From Desulfuromonadaceae bacterium (lineage in GTDB: Bacteria > Desulfobacterota > Desulfuromonadia > Desulfuromonadales > Geopsychrobacteraceae), in the NCBI GenBank assembly GCA_013138655.1, contig WTCI01000329.1, positions 1-11,103 of the forward strand: 11,103 nucleotides of DNA, given 5' to 3'. Made by a program: the position numbers and the translations under genes. The notes below the pieces were generated by a model, which saw only the letters and a list, made by a program, of their open reading frames with translations, was not told the DNA's origin and made no database searches. The number at the start of each line of letters is the position of its first letter. The stretch's first letter is position 1. Positions 1 to 6,109 of this stretch are shown here, piece after piece.

Positions 1-587
1 ATGGTTTGGTTGATCGCTTGGCGATCCGTGTTGAGACCGGCAACGGCATTTTGCCGTTGCAGTTGTTTCCCGGCGACTCCGGTTTGATTGATCGGGTGCA
101 GGTCAATATGGGAGTCCCGCGACTGACCAGGGCCGACCTGCCGATGACCGGGCCTGCCGATGAACAGGTCATCTCTGTGCCTCTGGAGGTTGCCGGTAGA
201 CAGTTCGAGATCACCTGCGTGTCGATGGGTAATCCCCATTGCGTGATTTTTATTGAAGATGTCGAAAATTTTCCGGTGCATGAAATCGGTTCGCTGATAG
301 AAAACCATCCCTGGTTTCCCCAGCGGGTCAACGTTGAATTTGTGCAGTTCGTCAGCCCGGTGGAAGTGATTCAGCGCACCTGGGAACGTGGCGCCGGGGA
401 AACCCTGTCTTGTGGCACCGGGGCTTCGGCGGTGGCTGTTGCCGGGGTGTTGACCGGGCGCACCGAACGAAAGATCAGCAACCATCTGCGGGGTGGCGAA
501 CTGCAACTGGAATGGCTGGAGGGTGGAGCGGTGATGATGACCGGTCCGGCCGTCGAAGTGTTCAGTGGTGAGTTCGATCCGAAATAG
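1..587 (+). CDS. dapF: Diaminopimelate epimerase, C-terminal part (5' end outside window)
   Basis: Converts LL- to meso-diaminopimelate in lysine and peptidoglycan precursor synthesis; a cytosolic, cofactor-independent epimerase using two cysteines. The reading frame is open from the window edge (codons begin at base 3), so the start lies upstream. The visible ~195 residues match the family: GNGI near the beginning, the VSMGNPHCV motif, ERGAGET, and SCGTGA, which carries the second catalytic Cys; the sequence ends with the usual MTGPAVEVF segment. The first catalytic Cys would lie upstream of the window. The gene ends with TAG immediately followed by an in-frame TGA, the latter being the first bases of an intergenic repeat. 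Family assignment is secure; the gene is cut by the window, not visibly broken. Confidence 0.97.
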   Translation, partial: GLVDRLAIRVETGNGILPLQLFPGDSGLIDRVQVNMGVPRLTRADLPMTGPADEQVISVPLEVAGRQFEITCVSMGNPHCVIFIEDVENFPVHEIGSLIENHPWFPQRVNVEFVQFVSPVEVIQRTWERGAGETLSCGTGASAVAVAGVLTGRTERKISNHLRGGELQLEWLEGGAVMMTGPAVEVFSGEFDPK

Positions 588-640
588 TGATGGCGGACTT
601 TTTACTTAGCCATCTCAAGACTTTTTACGAGATCACCAAA
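588..640 (+). repeat. Intergenic repeat, copy 1 (short two-unit form)
   Basis: A ~53-bp intergenic element made of two related units: CTTTTTACTTAGCCATC (598-614) and CTTTTTACGAGATCACCAA (621-639). It starts right at the dapF stop with TGATGGCGG. GATGGC (589-594) and GCCATC (609-614) form a 6-bp inverted repeat around a T-rich 14-nt loop. It closely matches the copy at 2649-2703 and the ends of the foldback copy at 3781-3934. Its function is unknown. It could be a REP/MITE-like element or act as an mRNA hairpin between dapF and the HAD gene. Confidence 0.8.
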
Positions 641-657
641 TAGTGAGGTTGAAAGAG

Positions 658-1311
658 ATGAAAGCCATTCTGTTTGATCTGGACAACACCCTCTATTCCC
701 CGGAAAAAGATCTTTTTTCGCTGATTGATGTGCGCATCAATCGCTATATGGAGGAGATTGTCGTCATTGCCCCGGCTGAAGTCGATGGTCTGCGCCGACG
801 TTACTGGAAAGATTACGGGGCAACCCTGCAGGGCTTGATCCGCCACCATGCCATCAATCCGGAGGATTATCTCGACTACGTCCATGCGGTTGATGTCGGC
901 AGCCGTCTGTCTGTGGATGCGGATCTGCGGCAGGCGCTGGAGAGCTTGCCGGTTTCCAGTTATGTTTTCACCAACGGTTCACGTTGCCATGTCGATCGGG
1001 TCGTGACGGCGCTGGGATTGAGAGGTCTGTTTGCCGATGTTTTTGACATCCGTATTGCCAATTACCAGCCGAAACCGAACCCCGATCCTTATCAGCAGGT
1101 TCTGGACCGGTTGCAACTTGCCGGGGAGCAGTGTGTCATGGTTGAGGATCAGCCTCAGAACCTGAAAACTGCCAAGGATTTCGGTATGAAAACGGTCCTG
1201 GTCGGGCCTGAGCTGCCGGCCACCGAACAGTCTTCCTATATCGATGCCCATCTCTCTCGCCCGGCTGAAATCGGTTCACTGCTGCGGGACTGGAGCGGGG
1301 TGGCCGGCTAA
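658..1311 (+). CDS. HAD-superfamily hydrolase, pyrimidine 5'-nucleotidase-like
   Basis: A 217-residue HAD subfamily IA phosphatase. Motif I is DLDNT with D7 and D9 as nucleophile and acid/base; motif II is the Thr of FTNGS (T105); motif III is the Lys of QPKPNP (K139); motif IV is VEDQPQN (E163, D164). An alpha-helical cap lies at about residues 15-90. The opening FDLDNTLYSP resembles the SDT1-type pyrimidine 5'-nucleotidase group, so nucleotide monophosphate dephosphorylation is a reasonable guess, but HAD substrates cannot be read from motifs alone. I chose ATG 658 because GAGG (645-648) sits 9 nt upstream and the protein then begins just before the first strand; a GTG at 643 would add five residues and begin at the end of the repeat. 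The stop overlaps the nfo start by one base (TAATG), suggesting translational coupling. Confidence 0.88.
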   Translation: MKAILFDLDNTLYSPEKDLFSLIDVRINRYMEEIVVIAPAEVDGLRRRYWKDYGATLQGLIRHHAINPEDYLDYVHAVDVGSRLSVDADLRQALESLPVSSYVFTNGSRCHVDRVVTALGLRGLFADVFDIRIANYQPKPNPDPYQQVLDRLQLAGEQCVMVEDQPQNLKTAKDFGMKTVLVGPELPATEQSSYIDAHLSRPAEIGSLLRDWSGVAG

Positions 1312-2201
1312 TGGAAAGAGCCGAGCACGATCAAGAGCTGTTACCGCTGATCGGTGCCCATGTCTCGATTGCCGGCGGCATTGAAAAAGCGATCATGCGC
1401 GGTGAAGAGATCGGCTGCACGGCGATCCAGATTTTTACTCGCAATGCCAGCCGCTGGCGGGCAAAACCGCTGGCAGCTGACTCGATTGCAGCATTTCAGC
1501 AAGCTAGATCAGCGAGCCGGATCAAATATATTTCTGCTCACGACAGTTATCTGATCAACCTGGCCAGCCCGGAGGTCGAACTGCGAAAAAAGTCGATCGA
1601 AACTTTTGTCGATGAGATGGTTCGCTGCGATCAACTTGGCATTGAAGATCTGGTCATGCATCCCGGCGCTCACATGGGGAAAGGAACAGCAGCGGGATTG
1701 GCAACCCTGACGGAGAGTTTTCGCACTGTTTTTGCGCAGGCTCCGAGCGGGGTGAGAGTTCTGGTGGAAAATACTGCCGGGCAGGGGACCTGTCTCGGAG
1801 CCCGGCTCGAAGAACTTGCGGAAATTCTCGACCGGGTCCCGCAGGGAAATTTCGCAATCTGTTTCGATACCTGCCACGCTTTTGCTGCCGGCTATGATTT
1901 GCGCACTGTTGAAGGTTATGCTGCGGTTATGGATGAATTTGATCGTTTACTGGGGGTCGAGCGCCTGGCGCTGTTCCACCTGAATGACAGCAAAAAGCCT
2001 CTCGGTTCTCGCGTTGATCGCCATGACCATATTGGTAAGGGGCAGATTGGTCCGGCCGGGTTCCAGGCGTTGATGCAGGATGCCCGGTTTGCCGGGATCG
2101 CCAAGATCATCGAGACCCCCGGGGGCGAGAATCATTGTTACGACCTTGAAAACCTTGGCCTGCTTCGCCGCATGGCGGGGCAGGAAATGTCGGGGGATTG
2201 A
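1311..2201 (+). CDS. nfo: Endonuclease IV (AP endonuclease, family 2)
   Basis: Cuts DNA 5' of abasic sites in base excision repair; a TIM-barrel enzyme with a trinuclear zinc centre. The 296-residue sequence has the family hallmarks in order: [10 protein letters not shown] near the N-terminus, SAHDSY (H77), MHPGAH (H117), VENTAG (E153), [12 protein letters not shown] (D186, H189), HLNDSK (H223), [11 protein letters not shown] (D236, H238) and IETPGG (E268). These are the positions expected for the zinc ligands, so the enzyme looks intact. It carries about ten extra N-terminal residues relative to E. coli Nfo; the true start could lie slightly inside. The ATG overlaps the stop of the HAD gene, with GGAGCGGGG upstream as ribosome-binding region, and dtd follows after one base, so HAD-nfo-dtd is probably one transcript. 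Confidence 0.97.
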   Translation: MERAEHDQELLPLIGAHVSIAGGIEKAIMRGEEIGCTAIQIFTRNASRWRAKPLAADSIAAFQQARSASRIKYISAHDSYLINLASPEVELRKKSIETFVDEMVRCDQLGIEDLVMHPGAHMGKGTAAGLATLTESFRTVFAQAPSGVRVLVENTAGQGTCLGARLEELAEILDRVPQGNFAICFDTCHAFAAGYDLRTVEGYAAVMDEFDRLLGVERLALFHLNDSKKPLGSRVDRHDHIGKGQIGPAGFQALMQDARFAGIAKIIETPGGENHCYDLENLGLLRRMAGQEMSGD

Positions 2202-2202
2202 G

Positions 2203-2652
2203 ATGCGTGCAGTGATTCAGCGGGTCAGTCGCGCGGGGGTGAAGGTTGCTGACGAACAGGTTGCCGCTATTGGGGCCGGCTTGTTGGTTTTGCTCGGGAT
2301 CGAGACAGGTGATGATGAAAAAGCCGCCGATTACTTGGCTGAAAAAATTTCCGGGTTGCGGATTTTTGAGGACAATGCGGGTAAAATGAATCTATCGGTG
2401 GTGGATCGGGCCGGTGAACTGTTGGTGGTTTCCCAGTTCACCCTGCTGGCCGATTGCCGCAAAGGTCGGCGCCCCGGATTTTCCCAGGCAGCGCTGCCCC
2501 GGTTGGCTGAGCCGCTCTGTGATTATTTTGTGGCCCGGTTACGTGAGTCGGGTCTGCCGGTGCAGACCGGCCGGTTTCGGGCTGAGATGGCTGTAGAGCT
2601 GGTCAACGACGGTCCGGTGACGATCATGCTGGACAGCCATCGCCAATTTTGA
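2203..2652 (+). CDS. dtd: D-aminoacyl-tRNA deacylase
   Basis: Hydrolyses D-amino acids (and glycine mischarged on tRNA-Ala) from tRNA as a translation proofreading step; homodimeric and cytosolic. The 149-residue length is typical. Family motifs are clear: [13 protein letters not shown] at the start, [16 protein letters not shown] (residues 77-84), KGRRPGF, and NDGPVT (135-140), which holds the Gly-cisPro pair that projects into the partner's active site. ATG 2203 is chosen because it matches the canonical N-terminus and follows GGGGGA (2192-2197) at suitable spacing; upstream in-frame starts lie inside nfo. The TGA stop (2650-2652) is formed by the first bases of repeat copy 2, so the last residues (about SHRQF) may have been set by the repeat's arrival. 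Confidence 0.97.
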   Translation: MRAVIQRVSRAGVKVADEQVAAIGAGLLVLLGIETGDDEKAADYLAEKISGLRIFEDNAGKMNLSVVDRAGELLVVSQFTLLADCRKGRRPGFSQAALPRLAEPLCDYFVARLRESGLPVQTGRFRAEMAVELVNDGPVTIMLDSHRQF

Positions 2653-2703
2653 TGGCGGACTTTTTGCTTAGCCATCAGTATTCTTTTTTTGCGAGACCAC
2701 CAA
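2649..2703 (+). repeat. Intergenic repeat, copy 2 (short two-unit form)
   Basis: A 55-bp element between dtd and the DUF4124-like gene with the same design as copy 1: unit A CTTTTTGCTTAGCCATCA (2660-2677) followed by unit B CTTTTTTTGCGAGACCACCAA (2683-2703). Its termini TTGATGG and CCACCAA form an imperfect terminal inverted repeat, and GATGGC (2651-2656) / GCCATC (2671-2676) is an internal inverted repeat. The dtd stop codon lies inside its left end. The hairpin followed by T7 is terminator-like, but its 14-nt loop makes that weak. Confidence 0.82.
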
Positions 2704-2724
2704 GATTGAAGGAAAGGAGCTGGG

Positions 2725-3246
2725 ATGCAAAAGGTTCTGTTTGCTGTTTTATTGTTGCTGTTAATCCCGTCCGTTGGTTGGGTAAAAAGCTATTCCTGCC
2801 GTGACAGCAAGGGGCAATGGCACTTTGCGGATAACTTACAGGGTTTACCGGAAGAATGCCTCGGTCAGGAAAAAGAGATCAAGCTGCAGAGCGATAAGTT
2901 GATCATTGTCCCTGCCGCACCTGATCCGCAAAAACCGGGCGGCAAATTTCAGGACTCAGTGCGTGCCGCAGAACGGGAACAGCAAGAGAAAGAATCAGCG
3001 GCTCGGGAATTAAAGCTTCAGGCAGAATCGCTGGTCGAAAGACACCGGCAGACTGTGCAACTCAAACGTCAGGCGAAAAGGCGCTGGAGCTATGAATCGC
3101 GTACGACGATCAAGCAGGCAGACGAGGAGTTACAACAGGTTGAAAAAGAGCGACGTCAGTTGCTTGATGAGTTGGATTCAGCACGCTTGAGCATTGCCGA
3201 GCGGCGGCAAATTCGCGATTTGTTGGAGGGGATAGCGGATCAATAA
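2725..3246 (+). CDS. Secreted DUF4124-like protein with C-terminal coiled coil
   Basis: A 173-residue protein of unknown function. Residues 1 to about 20 form a signal peptide (Lys near the start, then a Leu-rich hydrophobic core ending near PSVGWVKS), so export is expected. The mature N-terminus SYSCRDSKGQWHFADN resembles DUF4124, a small beta-type domain of periplasmic or envelope proteins usually written as Y-x-W-x-D-x-x-G-x-x-x-F-(S/A)-D. Cys25 and Cys45 could form a disulfide. From about residue 75 on the sequence is highly charged, rich in Glu, Gln, Lys and Arg, and looks like a continuous coiled coil. The start is supported by GGAAAGGAG (2711-2719) 5 nt before ATG. It stands alone between repeat copy 2 and the terminator shared with trxA. 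No specific role can be inferred. Confidence 0.8.
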   Translation: MQKVLFAVLLLLLIPSVGWVKSYSCRDSKGQWHFADNLQGLPEECLGQEKEIKLQSDKLIIVPAAPDPQKPGGKFQDSVRAAEREQQEKESAARELKLQAESLVERHRQTVQLKRQAKRRWSYESRTTIKQADEELQQVEKERRQLLDELDSARLSIAERRQIRDLLEGIADQ

Positions 3247-3248
3247 AT

Positions 3249-3274
3249 AAAGGGCCCCATTTCTGGAGCCCTTT
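3249..3274. terminator. Shared hairpin terminator between convergent genes
   Basis: AAAGGGC (3249-3255) pairs with GCCCTTT (3268-3274), with a further CC/GG pair beyond one mismatch and a six-base loop. It lies between the stops of the DUF4124-like gene and trxA. On the minus strand the stem runs into TTTATTTATT, so it serves trxA best; on the plus strand the trailing bases are less T-rich. Confidence 0.75.
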
Positions 3275-3286
3275 CACTCTGAGGAT

Positions 3287-3616
3287 TTATAGCGCTTTTT
3301 GCAGCAGACTTTCCACCTGGCTTTTCGGGACGGCACCGACCAGTTGGTCGACGATCTGACCATCTTTGAAGAGGATCATCGTCGGGATGCCGCGTACGCC
3401 GTACTGGCCCGGGGTTGCCGGGCTCTCATCGACATTCACCTTGCCGATCTTGACCTTGCCGTCATACTCTTCAGCAAGTTGATCGATCACCGGAGCGATC
3501 GCTTTGCAGGGAGCACACCAGGTTGCCCAGAAATCGACCAGAACCGGAACGGATGATTTCAGAACATCTGCATCAAAATTATCGTCAGTAAATTCTGCAA
3601 CTTTATCGCCAGCCAT
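3287..3616 (-). CDS. trxA: Thioredoxin
   Basis: Cytosolic dithiol-disulfide oxidoreductase that reduces protein disulfides with electrons from thioredoxin reductase. The protein has 109 residues, the usual length for TrxA, with the redox site WCAPC (C34, C37) in the DFWATWCAPCK context and the cis-proline loop GVRGIPT (P78). The common WCGPC has become WCAPC, a variant that occurs in functional thioredoxins and should change the redox potential only modestly. I chose the ATG at 3616 because AAGGAG (3625-3630 on the complement) sits 8 nt upstream and the protein then starts like other thioredoxins; an in-frame start 30 codons further upstream would add an unrelated tail reaching into the promoter region. 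It is probably a single-gene transcript, divergent from the tetrapyrrole operon. Confidence 0.97.
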   Translation of the reverse strand: MAGDKVAEFTDDNFDADVLKSSVPVLVDFWATWCAPCKAIAPVIDQLAEEYDGKVKIGKVNVDESPATPGQYGVRGIPTMILFKDGQIVDQLVGAVPKSQVESLLQKAL

Positions 3617-3678
3617 TTGTGGTTCTCCTTTGTTCAGTGTTGGCATCTTGGTAGTTAATGAAAGCACAATTGAATTCA

Positions 3679-3706
3679 AATATATAGAAGCTGCCAAAAA
3701 AATCAA
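3679..3706 (-). promoter_or_regulatory. Candidate sigma-70 promoter for trxA
   Basis: On the minus strand TTGATT (complement of 3701-3706) and TATATT (complement of 3679-3684) are separated by 16 bp. The leader to the trxA ATG would be about 55 nt. The region is AT-rich and the -35 box imperfect, so this is a plausible but unproven call. Confidence 0.45.
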
Positions 3707-3735
3707 GTTGCAATCAACCCTGGCTGTCCAGTTGC

Positions 3736-3764
3736 TTGACAGGGTGAGGGCGGCTTCCTATCAT
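3736..3764 (+). promoter_or_regulatory. Strong sigma-70 promoter for the tetrapyrrole operon
   Basis: TTGACA (3736-3741) is a perfect -35 box and lies exactly 17 bp from TATCAT (3759-3764), a good -10 box. Transcription should start near 3771, giving a leader of about 205 nt before the SIS gene. It is the best promoter I can see in the window and is oriented into the seven-gene operon. No comparably good promoter was seen between the repeat element and the SIS start. Confidence 0.75.
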
Positions 3765-3775
3765 GCTCCGAGCAT
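3763..3775. promoter_or_regulatory. Palindrome over -10 box and start site: possible operator
   Basis: ATGCTC (3763-3768) and GAGCAT (3770-3775) form perfect arms around one central base. It overlaps the last two bases of the -10 box and the expected transcription start, a position where a bound repressor would block RNA polymerase. The regulator is unknown. Confidence 0.4.
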
Positions 3776-3780
3776 CAATT

Positions 3781-3934
3781 TTGATGGTCTCGCAAAAAAG
3801 AATACGCTGGCTAAGCAAAAATTTCGACCTACAAGGCGTAGTGGTTTTTCAGGGGCGAAGGCATACATAGGTTATGTCGAGATCCTGAAAAACTGCTGCA
3901 ACGCCGGAGGGCGGACTTTTTGCTTAGCCATCAA
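3781..3934 (+). repeat. Foldback repeat element, copy 3 (long form), in the operon leader
   Basis: A 154-bp palindromic element bounded by TTGATGG (3781-3787) and CCATCAA (3928-3934). Its left part is the reverse complement of the short copies (unit B at 3781-3800, unit A at 3808-3821); its right end carries a forward unit A (3916-3934). TGGCTAAGCAAAAA (3808-3821) pairs perfectly with its complement at 3917-3930; GGCGT (3835-3839) pairs with ACGCC (3901-3905); GTTTTTCAGG (3844-3853) pairs with CCTGAAAAAC (3884-3893); CATA (3862-3865) pairs with TATG (3873-3876) near the tip. It has no coding capacity. It resembles a MITE or REP-like element and would be transcribed as a long hairpin in the hem-operon leader. 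Confidence 0.82.
3902..3921 (+). promoter_or_regulatory. Possible attenuator-like hairpin in the operon leader
   Basis: CGCC (3902-3905), loop GGAG, GGCG (3910-3913), then GAC and five T. The stem is short, so termination would be weak at best. Its bases also pair elsewhere in the large foldback: ACGCC with GGCGT at 3835-3839, and the T run with AAAAA at 3817-3821. The two folds would therefore exclude each other. The regulatory role is inference. Confidence 0.25.
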
Positions 3935-3976
3935 GGTTGGACTCTGCCCGAAGTGGTACGATCCGGGAGAATAATA

Positions 3977-4555
3977 ATGAATCAACGCATTACTGCAACA
4001 TGCAGCCAGATTCAGGATTTACTGGGGGAATTCTGCCGGCAACAAAATGCTGAGCTGACCCGTTTGGCAACGCAAATGGGTGCCATGTTCGCCGGGGGGG
4101 GACAGCTGCTGATTGCCGCTGGTGCGGCGTTTCAACCGGTTGCCCAGCTGTTGGCCGGCCATTTCACCTATCGGCTCGGTTTTGATCGACCGGTTTTGCC
4201 GGCGGTGACCCTGGGGAGCGATCAGATGCTCTTGACGGCCATGATGAATGCCGGCCAGTTCGATCAACGGCTGGTGCGGCATTATCGATCTCTCAGCAGC
4301 GCCCGGCATTTGTTATTGATTTTAAATGATGGCTCGCCATCCAATGCGCTGCAGTTATTGCGCGATGAAGTTATGGAAAATGAACAGCCAGTCGCCCTGA
4401 TGACCGTTGCCAGAGAGCAGGAGCCGCTCTGCGGTGACGGTATTGATATCTGCCTTGAGCTGGGAACCGATTCTGTGCCGAGGCAGCTGGAGTTGACGCT
4501 GATCGCCGGACAGCTGTTGTGTGAGCTGGTCGAGTCAGAATTGTTCGGCGTTTAG
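3977..4555 (+). CDS. SIS-domain protein, degenerate GmhA/DiaA-like
   Basis: A 192-residue protein matching the whole length of the sedoheptulose-7-phosphate isomerase (GmhA)/DiaA branch of SIS domains: an N-terminal helix pair, a first strand (GGQLLIAAGAAF), LPAVTLGSDQMLLTA, HLLLILNDGSPSNAL, and the C-terminal helix QLLCELVESELF. Several GmhA signature residues are changed. GNGGSA is replaced by AAGAAF, the Glu of the AEL(T/V)GR segment is absent (LAGHFTYR here), and the C-terminal His positions of the IQEVH region are occupied by LELT. Isomerase activity is therefore doubtful; a binding or scaffold role, as for DnaA-binding DiaA, is possible but unproven. ATG 3977 follows GGGAGA (3965-3970) and gives a normal N-terminus; upstream in-frame codons come from the repeat. 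It is the first gene of the operon, 13 bp before the next. Confidence 0.82.
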   Translation: MNQRITATCSQIQDLLGEFCRQQNAELTRLATQMGAMFAGGGQLLIAAGAAFQPVAQLLAGHFTYRLGFDRPVLPAVTLGSDQMLLTAMMNAGQFDQRLVRHYRSLSSARHLLLILNDGSPSNALQLLRDEVMENEQPVALMTVAREQEPLCGDGIDICLELGTDSVPRQLELTLIAGQLLCELVESELFGV

Positions 4556-4568
4556 GGTCTGTGTCATC

Positions 4569-5264
4569 ATGGCTGTTGTTGCGGGATATTTTGATTTTCC
4601 GTTGGTGTTGAATCTGCGCGATCAGCAGGTCGTTGTGGTTGGCGCGGGCACTGTGGGGCGACGGAAGCTGGGCAACTTGTTGCGAGCAGGGGCGAGGATT
4701 CGTCTGGTTGATCCCTGTTTGACTGAATCGCCCTTTTGCTCAATCCGGATTGAATCGATCGGGCGCGCATATCAGAAGGAGGATCTCCGGGGAGCCAGGC
4801 TGGTTTTTGCCTGTACCGATTCCGCTGCAGTTAATGGGCAGATTGTTGAGGATGCACGTCTGCTGGGTGTTTTCAGTTGTTGTAGTGATAATTTAAAAGT
4901 GGGAGACTTTTCCCTGCCGGCAATATTGAGGCGCGGGGCGCTGCAGATCACGGTGTCGACCGGGGGGGGGAGTCCGACTCTGGCGGCCCTGTTGCGTGAT
5001 CGCCTGGCAGAGCAGGTTCCTGATAGCTGGGGCCTGTCGGTGGAGATCATGGCCGCCGTGCGGCGAAAGTGGTTGACTGCCCCGCTGCGCAGTCAATATA
5101 ATCAACAGGTTTTGCGTTGTTTCTGGGAGAATCAATTGCTTCCGCTGCTTGATCAGTGGAAAGTCAAGGATATCGACCAGTTGTTGCAGGAAACCTTCGG
5201 AGAAGCATTTTCTCTGGCGCAGTTGCAGATCGAACTGCCGGAAGGGATGCCATGGGGACCATGA
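4569..5264 (+). CDS. Precorrin-2 dehydrogenase / sirohydrochlorin ferrochelatase (CysG N-terminal/Met8p type)
   Basis: Oxidises precorrin-2 to sirohydrochlorin with NAD+, and in CysG/Met8p-type enzymes also inserts iron to make siroheme. The 231-residue protein has an N-terminal Rossmann fold with VVGAGTVGRRK (residues 23-33), then FACTDSAAVN (80-89), a segment with Asp107 (CSDNLKVGDF) matching the catalytic Asp region of CysG, and VSTGGGSPTLAALLR (129-143), followed by a helical dimerisation/C-terminal region. The SUMT half of CysG is not here; it occurs downstream fused to HemD, so both halves of siroheme synthase are in one operon. ATG 4569 gives the usual N-terminus but its ribosome-binding site is weak (AGGG at 4554-4557), suggesting coupling to the SIS gene 13 bp upstream. 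Whether it also chelates iron cannot be told from sequence alone. Confidence 0.93.
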   Translation: MAVVAGYFDFPLVLNLRDQQVVVVGAGTVGRRKLGNLLRAGARIRLVDPCLTESPFCSIRIESIGRAYQKEDLRGARLVFACTDSAAVNGQIVEDARLLGVFSCCSDNLKVGDFSLPAILRRGALQITVSTGGGSPTLAALLRDRLAEQVPDSWGLSVEIMAAVRRKWLTAPLRSQYNQQVLRCFWENQLLPLLDQWKVKDIDQLLQETFGEAFSLAQLQIELPEGMPWGP

Positions 5265-6088
5265 ATCTGTTGTTTAACCTGACAACTCTTATTTATTTGC
5301 TGGCCAGTATCTGTTACCTGATGGCGATGCTCGGAAAACGGCCGCAGGCAGCCCGAACCGGGCGTTGGGTGTTGCTTGCCGGGATTATCCTGCACGCCGC
5401 CTGCTTCGCTGTCCGGCATTCCACCACCGGTGGTGCCCCGGTCACCAGCTTGCACGAATCCCTGTCGTTCTTTGCCTGGTGTCTGGTTTTGTTGTTCCTG
5501 CTGCTTGATTTGCGTTTCCGCCTCTCGGTGATGGGCGCTTTTGCCGGTCCGCTGGCTTTTCTGCTGATGCTCGGCAGCGCCGTCAGTCCGGACGTGGTCG
5601 TCCAGCTCAACCCGATGCTGAGAAGCTGGCTGTTCCCGGTCCATATTGTCTTTGCCTTTTTCGGCAATGCAGCTTTTGCCCTCGCTTTCGGTGCCGGGGT
5701 GATGTACCTGGTCCAGGACCGGATGCTGAAGAGCAAGCGTTTTACCAGGATCTATCAATTATTACCGTCCCTCGGCACCCTTGACAAGGTGAATTACACC
5801 TGCCTGAGTGTCGGTTTTCCGTTAATGACGCTGGGAATTATCAGCGGGGCCTTCTGGGCGAACACTGCCTGGGGTGCCTACTGGAGTTGGGATCCGAAAG
5901 AAACCTGGGCGCTGATTACCTGGTTTCTCTATGCGGCCCTGTTGCACGGCCGGTTGACGATCGGCTGGCGCGGCCGCAAAGCGGCCATTTTTTCCATTAT
6001 CGGTTTCCTGTTCCTGCTGTTTACTTTTCTCGGGGTGAATCTGCTGCTTGACGGTCAACACACCTTCGAAGCTTTTGCCCAGCTGTAA
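5252..6088 (+). CDS. CcsA/HemX-like cytochrome c biogenesis membrane protein
   Basis: Polytopic inner-membrane protein of the CcsA/ResC/HemX (heme handling, WWD) family, 278 residues with about eight hydrophobic segments. The family signature WGAYWSWDPKE lies at about residues 207-217, and conserved histidines appear in TSLHESLSF, WLFPVHIVFAF and near the end (DGQHTF). CcsA with CcsB moves heme across the membrane for cytochrome c maturation; HemX, its shorter relative beside hemA in Bacillus, affects HemA level. Position directly before hemA fits either. I chose ATG 5252 because GGAAGG (5240-5245) is 6 nt upstream; ATG 5261, which overlaps the preceding stop as ATGA, is an alternative three residues shorter. 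In a cytochrome-rich lineage a role in c-type cytochrome assembly is likely, but a CcsB partner is not in the window. Confidence 0.9.
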   Translation: MGTMNLLFNLTTLIYLLASICYLMAMLGKRPQAARTGRWVLLAGIILHAACFAVRHSTTGGAPVTSLHESLSFFAWCLVLLFLLLDLRFRLSVMGAFAGPLAFLLMLGSAVSPDVVVQLNPMLRSWLFPVHIVFAFFGNAAFALAFGAGVMYLVQDRMLKSKRFTRIYQLLPSLGTLDKVNYTCLSVGFPLMTLGIISGAFWANTAWGAYWSWDPKETWALITWFLYAALLHGRLTIGWRGRKAAIFSIIGFLFLLFTFLGVNLLLDGQHTFEAFAQL

Positions 6089-6092
6089 CCGG

Positions 6093-6109
6093 AGTCTGGA
6101 AAACAGACT
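6093..6109 (+). promoter_or_regulatory. Hairpin abutting the hemA start codon
   Basis: AGTCTG (6093-6098) and CAGACT (6104-6109) form a perfect 6-bp stem with loop GAAAA, ending on the base before the hemA ATG. GGAG (6091-6094) overlaps its left edge and is otherwise 15 nt from the start, too far for normal initiation; the stem could shorten that distance or occlude initiation. Confidence 0.45.

Noticed and set aside
3287..3616. WCAPC instead of WCGPC in thioredoxin as evidence of a new function
   Set aside because: This variant is found in ordinary thioredoxins, and the rest of the protein is canonical.
588..3934. CRISPR array
   Set aside because: The repeats are dispersed in three places kilobases apart, occur in both orientations and have no regular spacers or cas genes.
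3937..3962. Second promoter TTGGAC / TACGAT close to the SIS gene
   Set aside because: The spacing is only 14 bp and the boxes are poor compared with the promoter at 3736-3764.
3920..3976. Upstream in-frame extension of the SIS protein from a TTG at 3920
   Set aside because: The extra 19 residues are encoded by the repeat and leader, lack a ribosome-binding site, and precede the normal GmhA/DiaA-like N-terminus at ATG 3977.
3771..3976. Cobalamin riboswitch or other known riboswitch in the hem-operon leader
   Set aside because: I found no B12-box-like motif or other recognisable aptamer; the leader is accounted for by the foldback repeat.
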